This document shows positions 33,806-41,657 of a DNA stretch of 64,000 nucleotides, one piece after another; the stretch's first letter is position 1, and each line of letters opens with the position of its first letter. The stretch is from Streptomyces malaysiensis subsp. samsunensis (GTDB taxonomy: Bacteria; Actinomycetota; Actinomycetes; Streptomycetales; Streptomycetaceae): positions 1-64,000 of the forward strand of contig NZ_JANIIC010000045.1 of assembly GCF_024519315.1 (NCBI RefSeq). The letters are read 5' to 3'. The notes under the pieces were generated by a model. That model saw only the letters and a program-made list of their open reading frames with translations. It was not told the origin of the DNA and did not search any database. The position numbers and the translations under genes were made by a program.

Positions 33806-34172
33806 CCGATCCGCCACGGGATTCCGTCGCGCTGCGCGATCCCGTCGGCCGATCCGCCCGTGCCACACGAGTCCGTCGTCCGACGCCGGGCCATCGCGGG
33901 ACGCGTCACCGCCGTGCGCCGCGCGACCACCGCGCCGCACGGCATACGACGTCCCTCGCCCGACGCGTCAGCGACAGCCGTGGGGCCGCTCAGCGGATGC
34001 GGATCGGCGGAAGCGGCGGAAGTCGGGCCGCGGTTCGAAAGGCGCGCTGAAGGGACGCAGGGCTGTGTCGATGTGCGGCTCCGCCACGTGGGCGCGACCG
34101 GCCACGACGGCGCCATGGCCGATCGACGGCAGTTCGGCGCACTCCCAGCGGAGCGCCTTCCCGGCGGAGCGC
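33806..34172. other. Intergenic stretch without a supported gene
   Basis: An Arg-rich frame (33802-34050, plus) and a minus frame containing ELPSIGHGAVVAGRAHVAEP (around 34042-34110) are both open but have no clear start, SD or known relatives. It may be further gene debris next to the reductase remnant. Confidence 0.5.
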
Positions 34173-35378
34173 CTAGCCCCGGTCCATCGCGGCCAGGGCT
34201 CGGCGGGCGGCCGGGTGGGTGCGGACGAGGTCGCCCAGCGTGGTCGTACCGCGGGTGATCTTGGTGAAGGCGCGCCACGCCGGGCGGAAGCCGGTGATCG
34301 CCGCGTGGAACATCCCGGGGCGGCGGGAGAAGACCGTGTGCAGACGGCGGCCCACACCCATCTCCACGCCGAGCCCCGCCTTGATCGCGAAGGCGTAGTT
34401 CAGGGCCTGCCGGCGGGCGTCCACCGCGTCGTGCGCCTCGGCCACGCGCACCGCCCACTCCCCCGCGAGCCGGCCCGAGCGCAGCGCGTAGGAGATGCCC
34501 TCGCGGGTCCACGGCTCCAGCAGCCCGGCCGCGTCCCCGCACACCAGGACCCGGCCGCGCGACAGCGGCGAATCGTCGGAGCGGCAGCGGGTCAGATGGC
34601 CGGAGGAGATGCTCGGCTCGAATCCGGCGAGGCCGAGCCGGGCGATGAAGTCCTCCAGATAGCGCTTGGTCCCGGCGCCCTCGCCGCGCGCCGAGATGAC
34701 GCCGACGGTGAGGGTGTCGCCCTTGGGGAAGACCCAGCCGTAACTCCCCGGCATCGGGCCCCAGTCGATGAGCACCCGGCCCGCCCAGTCCTCCGCGACG
34801 GTCTCCGGGACGGGGATCTCCGCCTCGAGGCCGAGATCCACCTGGTCCAGCTTCACACCGACATGCGCGCCTATGCGGCTGGCGCTGCCGTCCGCGCCGA
34901 CCACGGCCCGCGCCAGCACCGTCTCACCGTCGGCGAGCACCACGGCGACCGTGCGCCGGTCGGGCACGGCCGGGCCGTGCTGCTCGACACGGCTGACCGC
35001 GACGCCCGTACGGATCTGGGCGCCCGCGTCCTTGGCGGCCTCGACCAGGGCCGCGTCGAACTCCGGCCGGTTGATCAGCCCGAAGAGCGCCTGCTTGGAG
35101 CGGCGGGTGCGGGACAGCTTGCCGTTCAGCGAGAAGGTCACGGCGTGCACCCGCTCCCGCAGCGGCAGTTCGAAACCCGGCGGGAGGGCGTCACGCGAGG
35201 GGCCGATGATGCCGCCGCCGCAGGTCTTGTAGCGCGGTAGTTCGGCCTTCTCCAACAACAGCACCCGCCGCCCGGCGCAGGCGGCGGCGTGGGCCGCGGA
35301 GGCACCCCCGGGGCCCGCGCCCACCACGACGACGTCCCATACCGTCTCATTGTCCGGGGCTGCGTTGTCGCTGCTCAC
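34173..35378 (-). CDS. Geranylgeranyl reductase family FAD-dependent oxidoreductase
   Basis: 401 residues from the GTG at 35378 (GGAG ten bases upstream). Dinucleotide motif VVVGAGPGGASAAHAAA, the family block AELPRYKTCGGGI with its conserved Cys, and the second FAD motif VLVCGDAAGLLEPWTREGIS. This family saturates isoprenoid chains of menaquinone, lipids or carotenoids. Its actual substrate is not shown by the context; it diverges from the M20 peptidase. Confidence 0.88.
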   Translation of the reverse strand: MSSDNAAPDNETVWDVVVVGAGPGGASAAHAAACAGRRVLLLEKAELPRYKTCGGGIIGPSRDALPPGFELPLRERVHAVTFSLNGKLSRTRRSKQALFGLINRPEFDAALVEAAKDAGAQIRTGVAVSRVEQHGPAVPDRRTVAVVLADGETVLARAVVGADGSASRIGAHVGVKLDQVDLGLEAEIPVPETVAEDWAGRVLIDWGPMPGSYGWVFPKGDTLTVGVISARGEGAGTKRYLEDFIARLGLAGFEPSISSGHLTRCRSDDSPLSRGRVLVCGDAAGLLEPWTREGISYALRSGRLAGEWAVRVAEAHDAVDARRQALNYAFAIKAGLGVEMGVGRRLHTVFSRRPGMFHAAITGFRPAWRAFTKITRGTTTLGDLVRTHPAARRALAAMDRG

Positions 35379-35546
35379 GTGTGGATCCGCTCCCAATCGA
35401 CCGACCTGATGCGCCTTCCCGGCATCCTACGGCTCCCCGGCGGATGGCCCCGCTGTGGGATGATCGGCCGCGCGGCATCAAGCCGTACATACGTGCCCAT
35501 CGCAGCGCATCCCGCCGTCTGCCCGTCGCATCCCAGGAGTGTCCCC

Positions 35547-36908
35547 ATGGAGAAGGCGCCTCTCGCCGCCACCGTCGCCGCCCTCCAGCCGCGTGCCAGG
35601 GCCGAGCTGGCCGAGCTGGTGGCCTTCAAGTCGGTCGCGGACCCGGCGCAGTTCCCGCGCAGCGAATGCGAGGCCGCCGCCGGGTGGGTCGCCGACGCCC
35701 TGCGCGCCGAGGGGTTCGAGGAGGTGGCGCTGCTGGACACCCCGGACGGCACCCAGTCCGTCTACGGCTTTCTGCCCGGTCCGGCCGGCGCCCCGACCGT
35801 GCTGCTCTACGCGCACTACGATGTGCAGCCCCCGCTGGACGAGGACGCCTGGCACACCCCGCCCTTCGAGCTGACCGAGCGCGACGGCCGCTGGTACGGG
35901 CGCGGCGCGGCGGACTGCAAGGGCGGCGTGATCATGCATCTCACCGCCCTGCGCGCGCTCAAGGAGAACGGCGGGGTCCCGGTCAACGTCAAGATGATCG
36001 TCGAGGGTTCGGAGGAGCAGGGCACGGGCGGTCTGGAGCGCTATGCCGAGGCCCATCCGGAGCTGCTGACCGCCGATACGATCGTGATCGGCGACGCGGG
36101 CAACTTCCGGGTCGGGCTGCCCACCGTCACGGCCACGCTGCGCGGTATGACGCTGCTGCGGGTCTCGGTGGACACCCTGGAGGGGAATCTGCACTCCGGT
36201 CAGTTCGGCGGTGCGGCCCCGGACGCGCTCGCCGCGCTGATCCGCGCCCTGGACTCGCTGCGCGCCGAGGACGGCTCGACCACCGTCAAGGGCCTCGACC
36301 CGGATGCCGAGTGGGACGGCTTGCAGTATCCGGAAGACGACTTCCGCAAGGACGCCAAGGTGCTCGACGGGGTCGGGCTGATCGGCTCCGGTACGGTCGC
36401 CGACCGCATCTGGGCGCGCCCCTCGGTCACCGTGCTCGGCATCGACTGCCCGCCGGTGATCGGCGCCACGCCGTCCGTCCAGGCGAGCGCGCGGGCGCTG
36501 GTCAGCCTGCGGGTGCCGCCGGGCGTGGACGCGGAGGAGGCCAACCGGCTGCTCGCCGAGCACCTCCGGTCCTCGGTGCCGTGGGGCGCTCGGCTCTCGG
36601 TGGAGCAGATCGGCCAGGGCCAGCCGTTCCGCGCGGACACCACGAGCCCGGCGTACGCGGCGATGCGGGAGGCGATGCGCCTGGCGTACGACGGCCAGGA
36701 GATGGCGATCGCCGGGCAGGGCGGCTCGATCCCGCTGTGCAACACGCTGGCCTCGCTCTACCCGGAAGCGGAGCTCCTGCTGATCGGGCTGAGCGAGCCG
36801 GAGGCGCAGATCCACGCGGTCAACGAGAGCGTCTCCCCGGAGGAGCTGGAGAAGCTCTCGCTCACCGAGGCGCTGTTCCTGGGGATGTACGCGGAGAGCA
36901 AGGGCTGA
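35547..36908 (+). CDS. M20-family metallo-dipeptidase
   Basis: 453 residues. Metal and catalytic residues are visible in order: His in LLYAHYDVQPP, Asp in GRGAADCKGGV, Glu-Glu in VEGSEEQGTGG, Asp in IGDAGNFRVG and His near IHAVNESVS; the inserted dimerisation domain has LHSGQFGGAAPDAL. A cytosolic dipeptidase acting on dipeptides, carnosine-like or D-amino-containing peptides. AGGAG is seven bases before the ATG. Confidence 0.92.
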   Translation: MEKAPLAATVAALQPRARAELAELVAFKSVADPAQFPRSECEAAAGWVADALRAEGFEEVALLDTPDGTQSVYGFLPGPAGAPTVLLYAHYDVQPPLDEDAWHTPPFELTERDGRWYGRGAADCKGGVIMHLTALRALKENGGVPVNVKMIVEGSEEQGTGGLERYAEAHPELLTADTIVIGDAGNFRVGLPTVTATLRGMTLLRVSVDTLEGNLHSGQFGGAAPDALAALIRALDSLRAEDGSTTVKGLDPDAEWDGLQYPEDDFRKDAKVLDGVGLIGSGTVADRIWARPSVTVLGIDCPPVIGATPSVQASARALVSLRVPPGVDAEEANRLLAEHLRSSVPWGARLSVEQIGQGQPFRADTTSPAYAAMREAMRLAYDGQEMAIAGQGGSIPLCNTLASLYPEAELLLIGLSEPEAQIHAVNESVSPEELEKLSLTEALFLGMYAESKG

Positions 36909-36976
36909 GCCCCCCCTTCCCGCCGTGTCACCCCGTACGCGGTCGGCGGGCGGCGGGCGGCGGGATCAGCCGTCGG

Positions 36977-37067
36977 TCAGTCGGTGGTGTCAGTCGGTGG
37001 TGTCAGTCGGTGGGGTCAGTCGGTGGGGTCAGTCGGTGGGGTCAGTCGGTGGGGTCAGTCGGTGGGG
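36977..37067. repeat. Seven 13-bp tandem repeats at the end of the NUDIX-fusion gene
   Basis: The unit TCAGTCGGTGGGG occurs seven times without gaps (36977-37067); the first two copies have one T in place of G. The last copy overlaps the stop codon of the minus-strand kinase-NUDIX gene (37055-37057). Because the unit is 13 bp and the stop is in the innermost copy, expansion would not change the protein. Confidence 0.95.
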
Positions 37068-38089
37068 ACGCCCGCTTCGAGATAGAGCGGGCGGCCCCGC
37101 TCACGGGCGCGCAGCGCCCAGCGCAGCCGGCTCAGCCGCACCGGGGGCAGCAGCGCGGCGGCCTCGCTCTCGGTGACGAAGCGCCAGCCGCGCAGTTCGG
37201 AGCCGGGCAGCAGCACCTCCCGGGCGGCCGCGCTGGAGAGCTTGCCGCCGTCGAAGAGCAGCCGCAGCCCCCCGTGGCCGGGCGGCTGGGGGCGCTCCCA
37301 GTCGGCCACCAGCAGCCGCAGCGGTTCGTCCAGCCGTACCCCCAACTCCTCGGTGACCTCGCGCAACCCGGCGCACATCGGGGGCTCGCCCGGTTCGACG
37401 ACGCCGCCGGGGAACTCCCAGCCGGGTTTGTAGGTGGGGTCGACGAGCAGCACCCGGTCCTCCTCGTCGAAGAGCAGGACCCCGGCGGCCAGCGTCTCGG
37501 CCCTCGGCTCCGGGGTCTGCACGATGTCGCAGTGCCCGGCGCCCTCGCGGACGGCGTCGGCGATGTGCTGGGCGGTCTGGCGCGGGGTGAGCCCGGTGGT
37601 GTCCACGACATGGGCATCGGTGGTCAGCCAGGTCAGGGCCGCCTGGTAGGGCGCGAGATGGGCCAGGCACCACTGGCGTACGGACTCGCTCGCGTCCGCG
37701 TCCCCCGGTATCTCCTCGCGCTCGGCTATGCGCTCGCGAAGGATCGTTTCATCGGTGTGGAGCAGAACATGCCGGACGGGGATGCGACGGGCGGCGAAAC
37801 CGCCGAAGATCTCATCCCGGTACTCCTGTCTGAGGACCGTCATCGGGACCACGAGCGGGCCGCCGACCTCCGCGATCAGCGCCGCTCCGGTGTCCACGAC
37901 CAGCCGGCGCCAGGAGGGCAGATCCTGATAGTCGGACACCTGTTCAAGTCGTTTGCGCGGAAGCATCATCCGCAGACCGTTACCGACCAACTCCGGGTCG
38001 TAGAACGTGCTGCCGGGCATGAAGTCCACCAATTCACGTGCCGCGGCGGTCTTACCCGCACCGAACGCACCGTTCAGCCAGACGATCAC
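37055..38089 (-). CDS. P-loop kinase-like / NUDIX hydrolase fusion
   Basis: 344 residues. Positions 1 to about 190 form an AAA/P-loop nucleoside-kinase-like domain (WLNGAFGAGKTAAARELV). The second half is a NUDIX domain with a full box, GGVVEPGEPPMCAGLREVTE-ELGV. The pair suggests sequential phosphorylation and hydrolysis of a nucleotide-like metabolite, or damage repair, but the substrate is unknown. GTG start at 38089 with GGGGGAA just upstream. Confidence 0.85.
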   Translation of the reverse strand: MIVWLNGAFGAGKTAAARELVDFMPGSTFYDPELVGNGLRMMLPRKRLEQVSDYQDLPSWRRLVVDTGAALIAEVGGPLVVPMTVLRQEYRDEIFGGFAARRIPVRHVLLHTDETILRERIAEREEIPGDADASESVRQWCLAHLAPYQAALTWLTTDAHVVDTTGLTPRQTAQHIADAVREGAGHCDIVQTPEPRAETLAAGVLLFDEEDRVLLVDPTYKPGWEFPGGVVEPGEPPMCAGLREVTEELGVRLDEPLRLLVADWERPQPPGHGGLRLLFDGGKLSSAAAREVLLPGSELRGWRFVTESEAAALLPPVRLSRLRWALRARERGRPLYLEAGVPTD

Positions 38090-38252
38090 ATTTCCCCCTA
38101 TTCCATCGCCTCCTGACAGTTGCCCGCATCACCCTGCCACGGAAACGCGCGAAGACGACCGAGTGACGGATCGCGTCGCTCCGTCCCGTATGGGCACATG
38201 ACCGGGAGAGGTGTGGCGGCGGGTCGTCGGGGGTCGTGGGGCCCTCGTGCCG

Positions 38253-38291
38253 CAGGGGTCACCGCGGCCACCTGAGCCACGGCGACCCCTG
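38253..38291 (-). terminator. Hairpin downstream of the sugar ABC operon
   Basis: CAGGGGTC-A-CCG and CGG-C-GACCCCTG pair with one mismatch, about 30 bp past the last permease stop on the minus strand. Confidence 0.6.
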
Positions 38292-38320
38292 TCGCATCAG
38301 ATCCCGTATCAGCCGCCGTA

Positions 38321-39238
38321 TCAGCCCTTGCTGGCGCCGAGGGTGAGTCCGGCGATGAAGTGGCGCTGCAACAGCAGGAAGACCAGCACCGTGGGCAGCG
38401 CCACGATCACCGAACCCGCCGCGAGCAGGTTGTAGTCGGTGAAGAACTGGCCGCGCAGATTGTTGAGCGCGGAGGTGATGGGCAGCTTCTCGCCGTCGGA
38501 GATGAAGACGAGGGCCCAGAGGAAGTCGTTGTACATCCAGGTGAATTGCAAGGTGGCGAGCGCCGCGAGCGCGGGCCGGCACAGCGGAAGTGTGATGCTC
38601 CAGTACTGCGTCCACACCCCCGCCCCGTCCACCCGCGCCGCCTCCACGATCTCATCGGGAATGGTGCGCATGAAGTTGGCGAGGACGAAGACGCAGAATC
38701 CCACCTGGAAGGCGACCTGAACGGCGAGCACGGCCCAGTAGGAGTCGTACATCGTCATCGAGTCCGACATCCAATAGGGCAGATCGATCTTGGTGAAGAG
38801 TACGTAGAGCGGGGTGACGATGACCTGCTGTGGCAGCAGATTGCCCGCGGTGAACACCATGAGCAGCACCAGTCCGCCGCGTATTTTCAACCGGGTCACA
38901 CAGAACGCGACGAACGAGGCGAGAAACAGCGTCAGCAGCACCCCGGGCACCGCGATGATGAGCGAGTTGACGAAGTACTTGCCCATCCCGGAGTCGTTGA
39001 ACGCCTTCGCGTAGTAGTCGAACGACAGATGGCGCGGCAGCGAGAAATACCCGTATTTCGCGGTCTCCTCGTAGGGCCGCAGCGAGGCGTAGACGGCGAG
39101 CAGCAGCGGGGCGAGGAAGGCGAGCGACACGACCATGAGGAAGGCGTGCAGCCCGAGCCGGCCACGGGTCACCCGGCGCTTGCCGGGGCCGGTCACCGGG
39201 GCCACGGTCCGTACGGGGGCGGTCCGGGTGGTGCTCAT
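38321..39238 (-). CDS. Carbohydrate ABC transporter permease (MalG-like)
   Basis: 305 residues, six membrane helices, with the EAA loop EAARVDGAGVWTQYWSITLP that contacts the ATPase. The ATG overlaps the stop of the other permease by 4 bp (ATGA). Together with the other permease and the lipoprotein it imports an oligosaccharide. No ATPase gene is in the window; in Streptomyces MsiK usually serves several such systems. Confidence 0.93.
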   Translation of the reverse strand: MSTTRTAPVRTVAPVTGPGKRRVTRGRLGLHAFLMVVSLAFLAPLLLAVYASLRPYEETAKYGYFSLPRHLSFDYYAKAFNDSGMGKYFVNSLIIAVPGVLLTLFLASFVAFCVTRLKIRGGLVLLMVFTAGNLLPQQVIVTPLYVLFTKIDLPYWMSDSMTMYDSYWAVLAVQVAFQVGFCVFVLANFMRTIPDEIVEAARVDGAGVWTQYWSITLPLCRPALAALATLQFTWMYNDFLWALVFISDGEKLPITSALNNLRGQFFTDYNLLAAGSVIVALPTVLVFLLLQRHFIAGLTLGASKG

Positions 39239-40149
39239 CCCTTCTTCCCCCCTCTCAGCTCCTGGACCAGATAGGTCACGATGAATCCCAGGGACACGGT
39301 CAGCAGGACGACGGCGATCGCGGAGCCGAAGCCGATCCGGCTGGCCTCACCGATGATGTTGTCGGTGACCAGCACCGAGAGCAGTTCGAGCCCGTTGCGG
39401 CCGTGGTTGATCGCGTAGACGATGTCGAAGGCGCGCAATGCCTCGATCACGGTGATGACGCCGACGATGATGTTGACCGGCCGCAGGGTGGGCAGCACGA
39501 CCCGGAAGAAGGTCTGGGTCTCGCTGGCGCCGTCGATCGCGGCGGCTTCCTTGAGCGAGGGATCGACGGATTTCAGCCCGGCCAGATAGAGGATCATCAC
39601 ATACCCGGTGTGCCGCCAGGCGGCCGCCAGCAGCACCATCCAGATATTGAGGTCCGGGTTTCCGAGCCAGTCCACCGGGTCGTTCTCGTTCGAGAGAATC
39701 GCGTTGAGCGCACCCTGGTCACGGGAGAAGATCAGCTGCGCGATAAAGCCGACGATGGCGAGGGAGAGCACCACCGGCATATAGAGGGTGGACTGGTAGA
39801 AGCGGCTGAACCGGACGCCCTTGTCCAGCAGGACGGCCAGCAGCAGCCCGAAGGGGGTCGCGACACAGCCGAGAAAGGCCACCCAGAGCACATTGTGGCG
39901 AACGGCGGGCCAGAACGGCGGATAGTCGGTGAAGAGGGTCTTGTAGTTGTCGATGCCGACCCAATGGATATCGCCGATACCGTCCCAGTTGGTGAAGGAC
40001 AGACCGATGGAGGCGAGGGTCGGGCCCCAGATCAGGGCCAGGTCGAGCAGGACGGGTATGCCCAGCAGCACGCCGATGACGGCGAGGTCACGGGAGGTGA
40101 ACCTCCGGGGACCCCGCCGTTTGGCACGCCGCGCGTTGATGAGCGGCAC
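39235..40149 (-). CDS. Carbohydrate ABC transporter permease (MalF-like)
   Basis: 304 residues, six membrane helices and the EAA loop EAAAIDGASETQTFFRVVLP. GTG start at 40149 with GGAG upstream, 12 bp after the stop of the solute-binding protein. Second gene of the three-gene operon. Confidence 0.93.
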   Translation of the reverse strand: MPLINARRAKRRGPRRFTSRDLAVIGVLLGIPVLLDLALIWGPTLASIGLSFTNWDGIGDIHWVGIDNYKTLFTDYPPFWPAVRHNVLWVAFLGCVATPFGLLLAVLLDKGVRFSRFYQSTLYMPVVLSLAIVGFIAQLIFSRDQGALNAILSNENDPVDWLGNPDLNIWMVLLAAAWRHTGYVMILYLAGLKSVDPSLKEAAAIDGASETQTFFRVVLPTLRPVNIIVGVITVIEALRAFDIVYAINHGRNGLELLSVLVTDNIIGEASRIGFGSAIAVVLLTVSLGFIVTYLVQELRGGKKG

Positions 40150-40161
40150 GGCGCGAATCTC

Positions 40162-41445
40162 CTAGTTGCCGGCGAAGATGGTCTTCTTCTGGGACTCGAT
40201 GTCCTTGGTCAGGGTGTCGATGTCGTCCGGCTTGTTGATGAACTGCTGGATGGCGCGGATCATCACCTGGGACGCGAAGTCCGGCCGGGTGTCGCGGTCC
40301 ATGAACTGCGATATCTGCTTGGCGTTCGAGACGAGGTCGACGGCCTTCTTCTGGAGCGCGTTGTACGAGGAGCTGGACGCCTTGTCATTGACGGCGATGT
40401 TGTTCGGGTCCCGCTTGAGGTAGATCTCCTCGGCGGCGGGAGTGGCGAGGTACTTCAGCAACTCCTTGCCCTCCTTCTGCCGCTTGGACTTCTTCGCCAG
40501 CAGAAAGCCGTCGATCGGCGCCTCGACCGCGTCCTGGCCATAGGCGGAGTCGATCTCGGGGAACGGGAAGAAGTCCAGATCGTCGCGGTCGGCGTCGGAG
40601 AACTGCTGTCCGGGGTGGGGCAGTCCGAAGACGGCCATACCGGACTTCTTCTGCGCCAGGCTCTGCGCGGCCTCCTGCCAGGTCCGCCCGTTCGCGCCCT
40701 TCTGGTGGTACGGCATCAGACCGCGCCACAGGTCGAAGACGTGTCGGACCTTGGGATCGGTCCAGGACTCCTTGCCGCCCATCAGGGAGATATGGAAGTC
40801 GTAGCCGTTGGCCCGCATATTGAGATAGTCGAAGGTCCCCATGGCGGGCCAGCCGTCCTTGTCTCCAAGGGCGATGGCGTCGAGGCCGTCCTTGTCCATG
40901 CGCTTGGCGAGCGCCCGGAACTCGTCGAAGGTCTTCGGGACCTCATAGCCGCGCTGGGCGAAGACGCTCTTCCGGTAGAAGACCGCCCACGGGTAGTAGT
41001 AGTACGGCACGAGGTACTGTTTGCCGTCCTTGCCGGTGGACTGCGCCTTGAGCGCGTCCGAGAAGCCGTCGAAACCCTTCCACAGATCGCTGATCTCGGC
41101 GAGCTGGCCCTGTTCGGCGAAGAATTGCATGCGGTATCCGGCGAACCACATGAAGACGTCGTCCGGGGTGCCCTTCAGATAGCGGTTGATGCCTTCCTGA
41201 AAGGCTTCATGGTTGACGGTGTTGACCTTGACCTTCTTGTCGGACTTCTTCTCGTACGCCTTGAACACCTCGTCGAACGCCTTACGGGGCACGGCGTCTG
41301 AGGCGTTGGAGCCGATCTTCACTTCGTTGCCCGGACCACCGCAGGCGGTCAGCAGCATCGGAAGGGCGACCGCGCCGGCTCCGGCCGCGGTACCTCGTAG
41401 TAGCGCACGGCGGGAGATCCGATGTCCTGACGATGACGGTGCCAT
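40162..41445 (-). CDS. Sugar ABC transporter substrate-binding lipoprotein
   Basis: 427 residues from the ATG at 41445 (GGAGG upstream). Twin-arginine-type signal SRRALLRGTAAGAGAVALPM followed by the lipobox LLTACGG, so it should be anchored outside the membrane. The mature part is a family 1 extracellular solute-binding fold (VKIGSNASDAVPRKAFDEVF; DDVFMWFAGYRMQFFAEQ). First gene of the importer operon; the divergent alpha-galactosidase suggests alpha-galactosides (melibiose, raffinose type) as cargo. Confidence 0.92.
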   Translation of the reverse strand: MAPSSSGHRISRRALLRGTAAGAGAVALPMLLTACGGPGNEVKIGSNASDAVPRKAFDEVFKAYEKKSDKKVKVNTVNHEAFQEGINRYLKGTPDDVFMWFAGYRMQFFAEQGQLAEISDLWKGFDGFSDALKAQSTGKDGKQYLVPYYYYPWAVFYRKSVFAQRGYEVPKTFDEFRALAKRMDKDGLDAIALGDKDGWPAMGTFDYLNMRANGYDFHISLMGGKESWTDPKVRHVFDLWRGLMPYHQKGANGRTWQEAAQSLAQKKSGMAVFGLPHPGQQFSDADRDDLDFFPFPEIDSAYGQDAVEAPIDGFLLAKKSKRQKEGKELLKYLATPAAEEIYLKRDPNNIAVNDKASSSSYNALQKKAVDLVSNAKQISQFMDRDTRPDFASQVMIRAIQQFINKPDDIDTLTKDIESQKKTIFAGN

Positions 41446-41518
41446 GTGCCCCTCCACAGAGGTTCAATCAAACACAACCGAACGCGAGTGAGGGGATCTC
41501 ACCCGCACCCCAGCTGAA

Positions 41519-41537
41519 TCGTCAAGGGTTTTGACGA
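41519..41537. promoter_or_regulatory. Inverted repeat TCGTCAA-N5-TTGACGA in the divergent promoter
   Basis: A perfect 7-bp palindrome with the right arm containing TTGACG, a -35-like hexamer for the alpha-galactosidase direction. Likely operator between the ABC operon and the GH27 gene. Confidence 0.55.
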
Positions 41538-41606
41538 GATATCGAACAACTGTTATCGCATCTCTTCCAACAGACTCCAACAGGGTCTACCGTAAACGCT
41601 CGCATG

Positions 41607-41630
41607 TGACGCAGTCATGACACTGCGTCA
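41607..41630 (+). promoter_or_regulatory. Inverted repeat TGACGCAGT-N6-ACTGCGTCA
   Basis: Perfect 9-bp arms around CATGAC, 27 bp before the GH27 start. A TACCGT -10-like box at 41588-41593 would put this element at the transcript start, suited to a repressor operator (or an RNA hairpin). Confidence 0.6.
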
Positions 41631-41657
41631 CCCCGTTGGGAACGGAGGACCCGCATC

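Noticed and set aside
32143..34050. Long plus-strand ORF antisense to the kinase
   Set aside because: A shadow of the kinase gene in GC-rich DNA; Arg/Gly/Pro-rich product with no recognisable domain.
33469..34542. Extension of the sensor kinase upstream of 33468
   Set aside because: The open frame runs through intergenic DNA, the reductase remnant and part of the geranylgeranyl reductase gene; the kinase starts well at the ATG 33468.
36977..37067. Possible CRISPR array
   Set aside because: Units of 13 bp are contiguous with no spacers; a simple tandem repeat.
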